Part shown: positions 52,402-61,718 of the stretch, piece by piece
How the letters are laid out: every line of letters starts with the position of its first letter
Numbering within the stretch: position 1 is the first letter of the stretch
Assembly (NCBI RefSeq): GCF_900141715.1
Contig: NZ_FQYK01000007.1
Location: 1 to 64,000, forward strand
Source of the DNA: Algibacter luteus
Lineage (GTDB): Bacteria > Bacteroidota > Bacteroidia > Flavobacteriales > Flavobacteriaceae
Length of the DNA stretch: 64,000 bases
Direction: 5' to 3'
Notes under the pieces: generated by a model
The model's database searches: none
Told to the model about the DNA's origin: nothing
What the model saw: only the letters and a program-made list of their open reading frames with translations
Position numbers and translations under genes: made by a program

Positions 52402-52432
52402 AAAAGCCCGTTTCAAATTGAAACGGGCTTGT
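52402..52432. terminator. Bidirectional terminator before pnp 3' end
   Basis: A 13-bp perfect inverted repeat AAGCCCGTTTCAA/TTGAAACGGGCTT at 52404-52430 separates the convergent glycine-rich gene and pnp. The T-run is short on both sides. Confidence 0.75.
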
Positions 52433-52454
52433 TATTAAGATTTGAAAAAAGAAA

Positions 52455-54710
52455 CTAATCCTCTTTTTTGTTGTCTCTTGGCCTTCTATCGTCACGACGG
52501 TTGTCGCGTCCACGATTATCTCTACCTCGGTTATCACGACCTCGATTATCTCTATTGTTATCTCTTGGTGGTCTTGCTACATAACCTTCTGGTTTTTCTA
52601 ATAAAGCTTTACGAGATACTTTTTCTTTACGTGTTTTTGGATCAACTCCAAAATACTTCACGTTAAATACGTCTCCCATATTTACTACATCAGAAACATT
52701 TTCAGTACGTTCCCAAGCTAATTCACTTACGTGCAACAAAACCTCATTTCCTGGAGCCTGAATATATTCAACAACAGCTCCAAAATCTAACATTTTAATT
52801 ACTTTAACTTCGTAAGTACCTCCAACTTCAGGCTTGAACAATAAAGAATCTATTTTTGCCATTACAGCATCAATACCTTTACTTCCAACACCTAAAACTT
52901 CTACAACACCTTCTTCTGTAACTGGGTCTTCATTAATTACAATAGTCGTATCGGTTTCTTTTTGTAATTCTTGAATTACTTTTCCACCAGGACCAATTAA
53001 TGCGCCAATAAATTCATTAGGAATACGTCTAGTTACCATTGTAGGTGCGTGTTCTTTAACTTCAGCATTAGGTGTAGCAATGGTCTCAGTAATTTTATCT
53101 AAGATATGTAAACGACCATCACGAGCTTGTTTTAAGGCATTTACTAAAATCTCGTAACTTAATCCTTTTACTTTTATATCCATTTGGCAAGCCGTTATAC
53201 CATCAGCTGTACCTGTTACTTTAAAGTCCATATCACCTAAATGATCTTCATCACCTAAAATATCAGATAAAACAGCATATTTTCCAGAATCGGCATCAGA
53301 AATTAATCCCATGGCAATACCAGAAACAGGCTTTTTTAATTGAACACCAGCATCCATCATCGCCATAGTTCCAGCACAAACCGTTGCCATTGAAGAAGAA
53401 CCATTAGATTCTAAAATCTCTGAAACGATACGTACAGTGTACGGGCAATCTTCAGGAACCATACCTTTTAATGCACGCTGTGCTAAATTTCCATGTCCTA
53501 CTTCACGGCGCGAAGTCCCACGAATTGGTCTTGCTTCACCGGTTGAAAAAGGAGGGAAGTTGTAATGTAAATAAAAACGCTCTTCACCTTCAAAAGATGG
53601 CATATCAATTTGGTTTGCTTCTCTACTTGTACCTAAAGTAACCGTAGCTAAAGCTTGAGTTTCTCCTCGTGTAAAAATTGAAGAACCATGGGTTGATGGT
53701 AAATAATCTACCTCACACCAAATTGGTCTAATTTCGTCAGTTTTTCTACCATCTAAACGTAAACCTTCATTTAATGTTAAATCTCTAACTGCTGCTTTTT
53801 CAGCTTTACTGTAGTATTTAGAAACTAAATCACCAATATCTTCTAACTCTTCTTCAGAGAATGAAGCTTTTATTTCTTCTTTTATTTCTGCAAATGCAGC
53901 ACTACGTTCATGTTTTGCAGAACCTGCTTTAGCAACAGCATATACTTTGTCATATGCCATATCATGAATTTTCTTAGCCAAATCTTCATCTTCGCGTTCT
54001 GGATCGTACTCACGTACTTCTTTTTTACCGAAAGCTTCAGCTAATTTTACTTGAGCAGCACATTGTACTTTAATTGCTTCATGTGCAAACTTTATAGCTT
54101 CAGTCATTTCTTCTTCAGAAATCTCATTCATTTCACCTTCAACCATCATTACAGAATCAGCCGAAGCTCCAATCATCATATCGATGTCAGATTCTTCTAA
54201 TTGTGATCTTGTTGGATTGATAATAAATTCGCCATTTACACGACCAACTCTGGCTTCAGAAATTGGGCATTCAAAAGGGAAATCAGATAATTGAATTGCT
54301 GCAGATGCGGCTAAACCTGCCATAGCATCTGGCATAACATCATCATCATGAGACATTAATTGAATCATCACCTGAGTTTCAGAATGATAATCTTTTGGGA
54401 ATAACGGACGTAAAACACGGTCTACCAAACGCATAGTTAAAACTTCACCATCACTTGGTCTAGCTTCTCTTTTAAAGAAACCGCCAGGGTATCTACCAGC
54501 AGCTGCAAATTTTTCACGATAATCTACTGTTAAAGGTAAAAAGTCCACATCGGCTTGTTTGTAATTGGAAACAACTGTACACAAAAGCATACATTTTCCA
54601 GATTGCACAACAACACTACCATGAGCTTGTTTTGCTAATTTTCCGGTTTCAATAGAAATTTCTCTACCGTCACCAAGGTCTATAACCTCTTTAAAAACTT
54701 TTGGAATCAT
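52455..54710 (-). CDS. pnp: Polyribonucleotide nucleotidyltransferase
   Basis: Phosphorolytic 3'-5' exoribonuclease of RNA turnover. The protein has two RNase PH domains (about 10-230 and 310-545, with [17 protein letters not shown] and [16 protein letters not shown]), a KH domain ([20 protein letters not shown]) and an S1 domain (about 625-700). A tail of about 42 residues with repeated RGRDN/RDNRG units follows S1. ATG 54710 (751 residues) is chosen over 54731 because family members start just before [13 protein letters not shown]. It lies downstream of rpsO on the same strand, the usual rpsO-pnp order, but with a repeat and terminator between. Confidence 0.97.
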   Translation of the reverse strand: MIPKVFKEVIDLGDGREISIETGKLAKQAHGSVVVQSGKCMLLCTVVSNYKQADVDFLPLTVDYREKFAAAGRYPGGFFKREARPSDGEVLTMRLVDRVLRPLFPKDYHSETQVMIQLMSHDDDVMPDAMAGLAASAAIQLSDFPFECPISEARVGRVNGEFIINPTRSQLEESDIDMMIGASADSVMMVEGEMNEISEEEMTEAIKFAHEAIKVQCAAQVKLAEAFGKKEVREYDPEREDEDLAKKIHDMAYDKVYAVAKAGSAKHERSAAFAEIKEEIKASFSEEELEDIGDLVSKYYSKAEKAAVRDLTLNEGLRLDGRKTDEIRPIWCEVDYLPSTHGSSIFTRGETQALATVTLGTSREANQIDMPSFEGEERFYLHYNFPPFSTGEARPIRGTSRREVGHGNLAQRALKGMVPEDCPYTVRIVSEILESNGSSSMATVCAGTMAMMDAGVQLKKPVSGIAMGLISDADSGKYAVLSDILGDEDHLGDMDFKVTGTADGITACQMDIKVKGLSYEILVNALKQARDGRLHILDKITETIATPNAEVKEHAPTMVTRRIPNEFIGALIGPGGKVIQELQKETDTTIVINEDPVTEEGVVEVLGVGSKGIDAVMAKIDSLLFKPEVGGTYEVKVIKMLDFGAVVEYIQAPGNEVLLHVSELAWERTENVSDVVNMGDVFNVKYFGVDPKTRKEKVSRKALLEKPEGYVARPPRDNNRDNRGRDNRGRDNRGRDNRRDDRRPRDNKKED

Positions 54711-54899
54711 AAATTTTTTCTTGTAATTCAAGTATAATCATACTCAAATCATGTTAAACAATGGTCGTTGTGTTGTGTGTAGTTGTTGTGTGTGCGACTT
54801 TAAAGTCTTGACCAATGAAAAACTGTTTGTTCCGATTTCGCCTCGGAATCTAGCTTCTTCTAAAACGTTCTTTAAACTCTTACGCTGGAGTTGTTTTAT
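54711..54899. other. pnp upstream region, no gene seen
   Basis: First part of the 318-bp gap between pnp and rpsO. It includes a 12-bp palindrome GACTTTAAAGTC (54796-54807) and a CCGATTTCGCCTCGG hairpin at about 54834-54848; both may lie in the pnp leader. The open frame that crosses this region on the plus strand is not considered coding. Confidence 0.45.
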
Positions 54900-54986
54900 T
54901 GGGCGTTACCCACAAGGGGTCGGGCTTTTCGCTATATCTTTTTTGCAGAAAAAGCAAAAAAGGATGCCACTACAATCCCTAACGCA
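54900..54986. repeat. Interspersed flavobacterial repeat element with nested inverted arms
   Basis: An 87-bp element starting TGGGCGTTACCCACAAGG and ending ATCCCTAACGCA. Outer arms GCGTTA (54903-54908) and TAACGC (54980-54985) pair, and inner arms CTTTTTTGC and GCAAAAAAGG pair. I recall the same GGGCGTTACCC...TCGGGC...CCCTAACGC frame as a frequent intergenic repeat in Flavobacteriaceae, but copies elsewhere could not be checked. It is GC-richer than its surroundings. Confidence 0.6.
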
Positions 54987-54989
54987 AAA

Positions 54990-55022
54990 ACAAAAAAGAG
55001 GCTAGAAATAGCCTCTTTTTTA
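54990..55022 (-). terminator. Intrinsic terminator of rpsO
   Basis: AAAAAAGAGGCTA-GAAA-TAGCCTCTTTTTT forms a perfect stem with a tetraloop-like GAAA loop. It lies 7 bp past the rpsO stop on the minus strand and also reads well on the plus strand. Confidence 0.88.
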
Positions 55023-55028
55023 TAAATA

Positions 55029-55298
55029 TTATTTTCTTAAATTTAATTCTTTTACTATGGCACGATATCTTAAGATATCTTTCTTAGTTAAGTAATCTAG
55101 TAAAGCACGACGCTTTCCTACTAATTTCACTAAAGAACGCTCAGTATTATAATCTTTACGATTATTTTTTAAATGCTCAGTTAAGTGATTAATTCTATGC
55201 GTAAATAACGCAATTTGTCCTTCTGCACTTCCAGTATCGTTCTTTCCTTTACCGTGTTTTGCGAAAAGTTTTTCTTTTGCTTCTTTTGCTAAATACAT
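55029..55298 (-). CDS. rpsO: 30S ribosomal protein S15
   Basis: Early-binding 16S rRNA protein of the 30S platform. The 89-residue protein has the standard S15 sequence: KNDTGSAEGQIALFTHRINHL, HLKNNRKDYNTERSL and VGKRRALLDYL. ATG 55298 gives the canonical length; an in-frame ATG at 55382 is excluded because it lies in the promoter -33 element. The leader of about 48 nt begins with a hairpin at 55331-55347 that could be used for autoregulation, as known for S15 in other bacteria. Confidence 0.97.
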   Translation of the reverse strand: MYLAKEAKEKLFAKHGKGKNDTGSAEGQIALFTHRINHLTEHLKNNRKDYNTERSLVKLVGKRRALLDYLTKKDILRYRAIVKELNLRK

Positions 55299-55330
55299 GC
55301 TAATATTATTGTAAATGATTGTTATGTACA

Positions 55331-55347
55331 CGAAAGCCTTTCTTTCG
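55331..55347 (-). promoter_or_regulatory. Hairpin at the 5' end of the rpsO leader
   Basis: CGAAAG-AAAGG-CTTTCG on the minus strand forms a 6-bp stem right at the expected transcription start. It could stabilise the mRNA or take part in S15 feedback control; both are inferences. Confidence 0.45.
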
Positions 55348-55352
55348 AGCGG

Positions 55353-55382
55353 CAAAGATAGGTATTTTTTATAATTAAACAA
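55353..55382 (-). promoter_or_regulatory. Promoter of rpsO
   Basis: On the minus strand TTG (complement of 55380-55382) is followed after 19 nt by TATCTTTG (complement of 55353-55360), an exact TTG-N19-TAnnTTTG match. The predicted start lies near 55346, at the leader hairpin. Confidence 0.75.
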
Positions 55383-55436
55383 GACTTCTTTTTCTGTAAA
55401 ATTTTTATTAAATTAACATGAAAATACTTAATATCC

Positions 55437-56537
55437 ATGGATAAAATATTTACCAATGCCATAGATACCAATTTATTACCCGAAATTTTTAACAATGCCT
55501 ATCATGGTATTGCAATTGTGGGTTTAGATGGAAAGTGGTTATTAGTAAGTAAAAGTTTGTGCGATATATTGGGTTATACAGAAAATGAGCTGTTAAGTCT
55601 TACTTTCCAAGATATCACGCATAAAGAAGATATACCTTTAGATTTACGTCAATTAAATCAACTTCTAAAAGGTGAAATAGAAAACTACAAAATGCAGAAG
55701 CGCTATTTTACCAAAAATGGGGACCTCATTTGGGCGCAATTATCGGTTTCTCTAGTTCGAGATGAAGAAAATAAACCAAAATATTTTATTTCACAAGTAC
55801 AAGATATTACCAAGCGTAAGCGTAAAGACAATAATAGAGCTATAATTGCAAAAGTTATAAAAGAGCAAAATCAGCGCCTATTAAATTTCTCAAGAATAAT
55901 TACTCACAATTTAAAAACTCATGCAGGGAATTTAGATAATTTAACAAAATTTGTTGAAGAAGAAATCCCTGAAACTTCAACCAATGAGAGTTTTAAAGTA
56001 TTAAAACAAGCGGTTCAAAATTTACAAGATACCGTCGCGCACCTTACAGAAATAGCTAAATTTTCCAAATACGATAAATCTCAACTTAGACCATTAAATT
56101 TATATGATTATGCTGTAAATGCCATTTACAACATAGCATCTTTGGCAAAAAATAATAATTGTGAGATTGAGAATTTAATCGAAAAAGATGTAAAAGTTAT
56201 TGGTATTGAGGCTTATCTAGACAGCATATTATTAAATCTGCTAACAAATGCTATTAAATACCGAGAAGAATCTAGAACAGGGCATATTATTTTAAAAACC
56301 AAATTAAAAAATAATCGAATTGTTTTGACCGTACAAGATAACGGCATGGGCATTGACTTAAAAAAACATGGAAAAAAAATGTTTTCGCTTTATCAAACCT
56401 TCCATAATCATAGCGATTCCACAGGTGTCGGTTTATTTATCACAAAAAATCAAGTTGAGACTATTGGAGGTCGAATCAAGGTGAAAAGTAAAGTAGGTAA
56501 AGGTTCTAAGTTTATGGTTTATTTCAGACCAGGTTAG
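55437..56537 (+). CDS. PAS-domain sensor histidine kinase
   Basis: A 366-residue soluble kinase. An N-terminal PAS domain (about 15-125: NAYHGIAIVGLDGKWLLVSK, TENELLSLTFQDITHKED, ISQVQDITKRK) is followed by the dimerisation/phosphoacceptor helix with RIITHNLKTHAGNL and an HATPase domain (about 255-364: NLLTNAIKYREE, DNGMGID, GVGLFITKNQVE). The H-N-L-K/R box is the form common in Bacteroidota PAS kinases. No response regulator is adjacent, so it is an orphan kinase. No membrane segment is seen, so it senses a cytoplasmic signal. Confidence 0.92.
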   Translation: MDKIFTNAIDTNLLPEIFNNAYHGIAIVGLDGKWLLVSKSLCDILGYTENELLSLTFQDITHKEDIPLDLRQLNQLLKGEIENYKMQKRYFTKNGDLIWAQLSVSLVRDEENKPKYFISQVQDITKRKRKDNNRAIIAKVIKEQNQRLLNFSRIITHNLKTHAGNLDNLTKFVEEEIPETSTNESFKVLKQAVQNLQDTVAHLTEIAKFSKYDKSQLRPLNLYDYAVNAIYNIASLAKNNNCEIENLIEKDVKVIGIEAYLDSILLNLLTNAIKYREESRTGHIILKTKLKNNRIVLTVQDNGMGIDLKKHGKKMFSLYQTFHNHSDSTGVGLFITKNQVETIGGRIKVKSKVGKGSKFMVYFRPG

Positions 56538-56554
56538 TTTAATTGCTCAATTTC

Positions 56555-56594
56555 AAAAAAAAAGAGTCGGTAATTTTACCGACTCTTTTTTTTT
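56555..56594. terminator. Bidirectional terminator between the histidine kinase and accD
   Basis: AAGAGTCGGTAA-TT-TTACCGACTCTT, flanked by an A-run and a T-run, is a perfect symmetrical stem. It can end both convergent genes. Confidence 0.9.
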
Positions 56595-56610
56595 ATATTT
56601 ATACTACATT

Positions 56611-57468
56611 TTATTTTCTTAGAGGTTGATTCAATATCAAATCTAAATATTTATTTACCTTGTCTTTAAGCTCTTTACGCAGCGTTATAAAGTCAAGAAA
56701 CCCGTGTTCTAGTAAAAATTCTGAAGTTTGGAATCCTTCTGGTAACTCCTTTCCAGTTGTATCTCTTACAATACGTGGTCCAGCGAATCCTATTAAAGCT
56801 CCAGGCTCTGCAATATTAATATCGCCTAACATAGCAAAAGAAGCCGTAGTTCCTCCTGTTGTTGGGTCGGTACATAATGAAATGTAAGGCAATTGAGCAT
56901 CGGCTAATTGCGCTAATTTTACAGATGTTTTGGCTAATTGCATCAATGAAAATGCAGCTTCCATCATTCTAGCTCCTCCAGATTTTGATATAACCATTAA
57001 AGGCAATTTGTTTTTAAGCGCATAATCTGCCGCTCGAGCAATTTTTTCACCTACAACACTTCCCATAGATCCGCCAATAAAAGCAAAATCCATACAAGCT
57101 ACCACCAATTCTTTACCTTTAGATTTTCCAACAGCACATCTAACCGCATCTTTTAGTTTGGTTTTCTTCTGTGCAGCTTTTAAACGATCTGGATATTTTT
57201 TGGTGTCTTCAAATTTAAGAGGGTCTTTAGATTCTAGATTTGCATCTAACTCCTTAAATTTATTATCGTCAAAAAGAATTTCAAAATATTCTCTACTACC
57301 AATTCTTACATGGTACCCGTCTTCTGGACTAACGTAATAGTTTTTTTCTAACTCTTCAGTATCAACAATTTTACCCGTTGGAGATTTATACCACAGTCCT
57401 TTTGGGGTGTCTTTTTTCTCTTCGGTAGTTGTTGTAATTCCTTTTGTTTTTCTTTTAAACCAAGACAT
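56611..57468 (-). CDS. accD: Acetyl-CoA carboxylase carboxyltransferase beta subunit, zinc-finger cysteines absent
   Basis: With AccA, transfers CO2 from biotin-carboxyl carrier protein to acetyl-CoA, the committed step of fatty acid synthesis. The 285-residue protein keeps the crotonase-like core: [62 protein letters not shown] and [12 protein letters not shown]. The N-terminal zinc ribbon of E. coli AccD (two CxxC pairs) has lost all cysteines: the region reads [12 protein letters not shown] and [11 protein letters not shown]. accA is not in the window. Confidence 0.95.
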   Translation of the reverse strand: MSWFKRKTKGITTTTEEKKDTPKGLWYKSPTGKIVDTEELEKNYYVSPEDGYHVRIGSREYFEILFDDNKFKELDANLESKDPLKFEDTKKYPDRLKAAQKKTKLKDAVRCAVGKSKGKELVVACMDFAFIGGSMGSVVGEKIARAADYALKNKLPLMVISKSGGARMMEAAFSLMQLAKTSVKLAQLADAQLPYISLCTDPTTGGTTASFAMLGDINIAEPGALIGFAGPRIVRDTTGKELPEGFQTSEFLLEHGFLDFITLRKELKDKVNKYLDLILNQPLRK

Positions 57469-57780
57469 ATATTGATTTATTTTTTAAGTTTTTACGATTT
57501 TTTGATTTATAATAAATCTAAAAATCATGGATTTTGGTTAGTTGATTTTTGCGTTTGCAAAGTGTACAAAATTACTATTTTTATTAATCAAACTCAAAAT
57601 TTGTGACTCCAATCTCGAATCATTAAATATAGTAAAAATTAAAATCCTGCTCTAAACTAACTTAGTTAGTTGTAAAACAGGATTTTATATATTATTTGTG
57701 TTAAAGAATCAAAGCAATGTTTCTTTCCGTTAACATTCGGGAAAGAATTAAAAATTCAACCCTTAACAAACGCCCTAATA
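57469..57780. other. 312-bp gap between accD and fbaA; holds a compound hairpin
   Basis: No gene is seen here. Outer arms AAAATCCTG (57641-57649) and CAGGATTTT (57678-57686) enclose inner arms AACTAAC/GTTAGTT (57655-57671). On the minus strand the outer stem is followed by TTAATTTTT, so it probably ends fbaA transcription. The rest should contain the accD promoter, but no exact TTG-N19-TAnnTTTG match was found. Confidence 0.6.
57641..57686 (-). terminator. Probable fbaA terminator with nested stems
   Basis: Two stacked inverted repeats (AAAATCCTG/CAGGATTTT outside AACTAAC/GTTAGTT) followed on the minus strand by a T-rich tract. It is about 95 bp past the fbaA stop. Confidence 0.6.
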
Positions 57781-58848
57781 TTATAGAGTATTTACATTGT
57801 TTAAATCTTCAAAAGCCTTTTTTAAACGCTCCACAAAAGTTTTTTCGCCTTCACGTAACCAAACTCTTGGGTCATAATATTTTTTGTTAGGAACATCGTC
57901 TCCATCTGGGTTTCCAATTTGTCCTTTTAAATAATCAGCTTTAGAGTTCATATAATCTCTAATACCACTCATAAATGCATATTGTAAATCGGTGTCGATA
58001 TTCATTTTAATCACTCCGTAGCTAATACCCTCACGAATTTCTTCAACTGTAGAACCAGATCCGCCGTGGAATACAAAATCGATATGATTATGCTCTACAC
58101 CGTATTTTTTCGAGATATATTCTTGAGAATTTTTTAAGATTTTTGGAGTTAACTTGACATTTCCTGGTTTGTAAACACCATGTACATTACCAAAAGCCGC
58201 AGCAATAGTAAATTGATCGCTTACTTTACTTAATTCTTCGTAAGCATAAGCCACCTCTTCAGGTTGTGTGTATAATTTAGAATCATCAACATCGGTATTA
58301 TCCACACCATCTTCTTCACCACCTGTAATACCAAGTTCTATTTCTAAAGTCATGCCCATTTTAGACATTCTTTCTAAATATTGCTTACAAATTTCGATGT
58401 TTTCTTCAATTGGCTCCTCTGAAAGGTCAATCATATGTGAACTGAATAATGATTTTCCAGTTTCTTTATAATGTACTTCACTAGCATCTAATAATCCATC
58501 AATCCATGGCAGTAATTTTTTAGCACAATGGTCTGTATGTAAAATAACAGTAACACCGTAAGCTTCAGCTAAGGTATGTACATGTTTTGCTCCAGCAACT
58601 GCTCCTGCAATGGCTGCTTTTTGCCCATCGTTGCTTAAACCTTTACCTGCATTAAATTGTGCACCACCATTAGAGAATTGTATAATTACAGGCGCATTTA
58701 AATCTCTAGCCGTTTCTAAAACGCCATTTATAGTGTCTGACCCTATTACGTTTACTGCTGGTAACGCATAGTTATTAGCTTTTGCGTGGTTGAAAATAGC
58801 TTGTACTTCTTTGCCTGTAGCAACCCCTGGTTTTATGTTGTGTCCCAT
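57781..58848 (-). CDS. fbaA: Class II fructose-bisphosphate aldolase
   Basis: Zinc-dependent glycolytic and gluconeogenic aldolase cleaving fructose-1,6-bisphosphate. The 355-residue length fits the class IIA E. coli-type enzyme. Metal-binding His residues are in VILHTDHCAKK, FGNVHGVYKPGN and DFVFHGGSGS, with catalytic and phosphate-binding NMDTDLQYAF near the C-terminus (here MNIDTDLQYAF). The LEIELGITGGEEDGVDN segment is also typical. Terminators isolate it from accD. Confidence 0.97.
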   Translation of the reverse strand: MGHNIKPGVATGKEVQAIFNHAKANNYALPAVNVIGSDTINGVLETARDLNAPVIIQFSNGGAQFNAGKGLSNDGQKAAIAGAVAGAKHVHTLAEAYGVTVILHTDHCAKKLLPWIDGLLDASEVHYKETGKSLFSSHMIDLSEEPIEENIEICKQYLERMSKMGMTLEIELGITGGEEDGVDNTDVDDSKLYTQPEEVAYAYEELSKVSDQFTIAAAFGNVHGVYKPGNVKLTPKILKNSQEYISKKYGVEHNHIDFVFHGGSGSTVEEIREGISYGVIKMNIDTDLQYAFMSGIRDYMNSKADYLKGQIGNPDGDDVPNKKYYDPRVWLREGEKTFVERLKKAFEDLNNVNTL

Positions 58849-59051
58849 TACTTATGTTTTAAATTTAATTAGTGATTAGTAAAATTCAAAAGTAATCAAT
58901 TTTATAATAATTAGTGTCGGTTTTTACCTTTGAAAGCGTAAAGTTTGACTAAAACGTTTTAGTAGAATTTTGAGTTTAGTGACTTGTTATTATGAGTTTT
59001 ACAGTGGTAATAAATAAGTTTAAATAGTGATAAAGGTAGAAACTGTATCTA

Positions 59052-61601
59052 TTAAAAAGGGTAGTTGATACCAATATTATAAACAGCGTTGGTAAAGTTA
59101 AAGTCGTTTAACCACCTGTTACCCTCACTGTAAGAGGGGTCGTAGGATTTGAAACCAACATCAAATCTGAATATAAAAAAACTAAAATCGTATCGTAACC
59201 CAAAGCCAGAACCAACCGCAATGTCTTTTAATGAATTAAACCCTGAAAAAGTGGCAGCATCATCTTCAACATTGTCTAAAACATTCCAAATATTTCCGGC
59301 GTCAACGAAAATAGCGCCATTTAAATCGCCAAAAACATTGAATCGTTGTTCTACACTAAAAGCTAGTTTAAAATTAGCTTCATTGAACTCGTTCGTAGAT
59401 TCAGAGCTTCCAGGACCTAAATTATAGGCACTCCACGCACGATTATCGTTAGGTCCACCGGCAAAGAAACTCTTTGCAAACGGAATACTGTTGGAGTTGC
59501 CATATGGAATAGCTATACCCACAAATCCTCTAGCTGCAAGTACATTTTTTTTGCCTAAATCCCAGTGTTTAATATAATCAAGTTCGGTTTTAACGTATTG
59601 GGAATAGGCAACATCAAGAAATTGATAACGACCTTCATCATCTTTTTTCAATCCTAAAAGTTTTGAAGTGCTAGCTAATACATTGCCTGCCAATTCAAGT
59701 TTTGCTCGAAAAATAGAAAAATCATTATCAAATAAATTCGTTCTATCATCTTTTGAATAACTAAAACTAGACGATAAAATTAAGTTGTTTTCTGTTAATC
59801 TGTTTTTACGTTCGCTGATGCCCGAAACGGCTTGATAGTCGGTTGAATTACTTGATTCATAGTTGGTATCACTCAAAACTAAATCGATAAAATCGTCTGC
59901 TTTTTCCTCTATTAAACTTTCAGCTCCAGCTTCATTTGTTGAAATATATTCTGAAGGAGTATTATAAGAGTCGAGTGCAATATCTTCCAAACTATCAAAG
60001 GCATTGGTATAAACACTAAAGTAATTATTTGGGTTTTTATTGTTTACAAATTGAATATTAAACAAGTCTAATCTGTTTGTAACCTTGGTGCTGGGATACC
60101 AATTATAACTAAAATTACCACTAAAAGTTTGCTTATCTAATCCTATGTTGGTTTGACTAGTGGTAGCTAAGCCAATACTTGTACTAGGAGACATGTATTT
60201 TGGAATGATGTTTTCTGTATAAAACGGAGAAAACAATCTTGGGATGGTTAATTTTACGTTTAAACCATATTCTACGATATCAAAAAACGGGTCGCCTTTT
60301 TCTCGAGCATCTTCAGATGCACCAATAGAACCAATACCCGATAACGACAAGGTTTCAGCGCCTTTAAAAATATTTCTAATTTGTAAACTTGGGTTAAGCG
60401 AAAAACCTACTTGCTGAATATTACTTTGCGATACATCGGCACTAAAATTTAAATTAAACTTTTTTAAAGGCGACAGTCGAATGGTATCTGTTAATGTGTT
60501 ATCTGGATTCTCAAAATATTCAATATTAGGATATTTAAACGTACGAAGCTCAGTTAAATAACGATAGGTTCTAGTTCGGTCTATGTTTCGATAAACCGCT
60601 CCTGGAGATATAAAAATAGCATCTGTAATGGCCTTTGGTCTATATCGCATTTTACCATAACTGAACAATTTATAACCACCATACGACACCGAATCTTGAA
60701 AGGGTTTGTTTCGGTTTTCATAACTATAATCGGTAATAATATTGACATCACTAATTCTATAAACTTTAAAAGGTTCTCGTCGTATAGAATCTGGAGTTCT
60801 TATGGCTCTGTCTTGTATTTTAATGCCAACATTTACTTTTTTGTTGGTGCCTATAGTATCCATTTCAAAGGTGATATAATCTTGATTGAAATGATAAATA
60901 CCAGAATTTAATAATTCATTTGATATGCGTTCGCGCTCTTGTTCAAAATTTGTTACTCGATATTGTTCTCCAGTTTTTATTAATGCATTTTTCTCAAACC
61001 TTTTGTACAAGGAATCAATAATTGGCGACTTTATAGTTTCTGTTATTGAATCTATTAAAAAGGCTTGTTTTGTTGCGACTTCGTAGGTTATTTGGGCACG
61101 TTTATTATCTTTTTTTTCAATATTATAGTCTGCTTCAACATCAAACCACCCATTGCTTATGTAATAATCTTTAAGTCTACCAACCGATCGTTTGGTTTTT
61201 TCTTCATTAACAATAACCGGGGCTTCTCCGGTTTCTTTAAGCCAATTATTAAAACCAACTGCAGTCTTTTTAAGCTTATCTACTTGCTTTTGCGAAAAAC
61301 GTTTAGTTAGTTTTTCTCTTCGTTTAGGTTTTTTATCTAACCAAGATTCAAAAAGAGAATCTCGATTCGGTCTGGCCTTATTGTAAATATGGAGGCGAAG
61401 TGGAATACCGGCTATTTTTCTGTTGGGTTTTTGATATAGTAAATTGTTTATGGTTTCGGTATTATCTTTTTTCTCATTAACAACAACAGTCGTGTTAGTT
61501 AGTAAATACTCGTCTTCAGCAACTCTTTTCACTGCGTTACAAGAGTATAAATAACCTGCAAGTAATGCTAAAATTAATATTTTTGAGAGCTGTTTTTTCA
61601 A
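59052..61601 (-). CDS. tamL: Omp85-family outer-membrane lipoprotein, TamL-like
   Basis: An 849-residue Omp85/BamA-superfamily barrel with an N-terminal lipoprotein signal (GYLYSC, Cys21). POTRA-like repeats fill about residues 25-370 and the C-terminal 16-strand barrel about 400-849, with the conserved FAKSFFAGGPNDNRAWSAYNL segment before the end and a terminal aromatic residue (IGINYPF). A lipidated Omp85 of this length matches TamL of Bacteroidota, which works with a TamB-like partner in outer-membrane assembly. No tamB-like gene is next to it here. BamA is less likely because of the lipobox. Confidence 0.85.
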   Translation of the reverse strand: MKKQLSKILILALLAGYLYSCNAVKRVAEDEYLLTNTTVVVNEKKDNTETINNLLYQKPNRKIAGIPLRLHIYNKARPNRDSLFESWLDKKPKRREKLTKRFSQKQVDKLKKTAVGFNNWLKETGEAPVIVNEEKTKRSVGRLKDYYISNGWFDVEADYNIEKKDNKRAQITYEVATKQAFLIDSITETIKSPIIDSLYKRFEKNALIKTGEQYRVTNFEQERERISNELLNSGIYHFNQDYITFEMDTIGTNKKVNVGIKIQDRAIRTPDSIRREPFKVYRISDVNIITDYSYENRNKPFQDSVSYGGYKLFSYGKMRYRPKAITDAIFISPGAVYRNIDRTRTYRYLTELRTFKYPNIEYFENPDNTLTDTIRLSPLKKFNLNFSADVSQSNIQQVGFSLNPSLQIRNIFKGAETLSLSGIGSIGASEDAREKGDPFFDIVEYGLNVKLTIPRLFSPFYTENIIPKYMSPSTSIGLATTSQTNIGLDKQTFSGNFSYNWYPSTKVTNRLDLFNIQFVNNKNPNNYFSVYTNAFDSLEDIALDSYNTPSEYISTNEAGAESLIEEKADDFIDLVLSDTNYESSNSTDYQAVSGISERKNRLTENNLILSSSFSYSKDDRTNLFDNDFSIFRAKLELAGNVLASTSKLLGLKKDDEGRYQFLDVAYSQYVKTELDYIKHWDLGKKNVLAARGFVGIAIPYGNSNSIPFAKSFFAGGPNDNRAWSAYNLGPGSSESTNEFNEANFKLAFSVEQRFNVFGDLNGAIFVDAGNIWNVLDNVEDDAATFSGFNSLKDIAVGSGFGLRYDFSFFIFRFDVGFKSYDPSYSEGNRWLNDFNFTNAVYNIGINYPF

Positions 61602-61718
61602 ATGAAATTAATAGTTAATTTAAGTTTTAGACTTTTAAAGACGTCAGTATTTGTAAGTTTGTAATTGAAATGTTGATAATCGATTCAAAAATACATTATT
61701 TAAACATAAAAAATATAA

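Noticed and set aside
52488-52560. Repeated blocks at the pnp 3' end as a CRISPR-like or tandem DNA repeat
   Set aside because: The period follows codons of the RGRDN protein tail and there are no spacers; it is coding repetition.
54751-55005. 84-codon open frame on the plus strand between pnp and rpsO
   Set aside because: It runs through the interspersed repeat and into the rpsO terminator, has an unusual Cys-rich start and Lys/Gln-rich end, and is best explained as chance coding in a repeat.
55299-55382. N-terminal extension of ribosomal protein S15
   Set aside because: The extended start falls in the -33 element of the rpsO promoter; S15 has a fixed length of about 89 residues.
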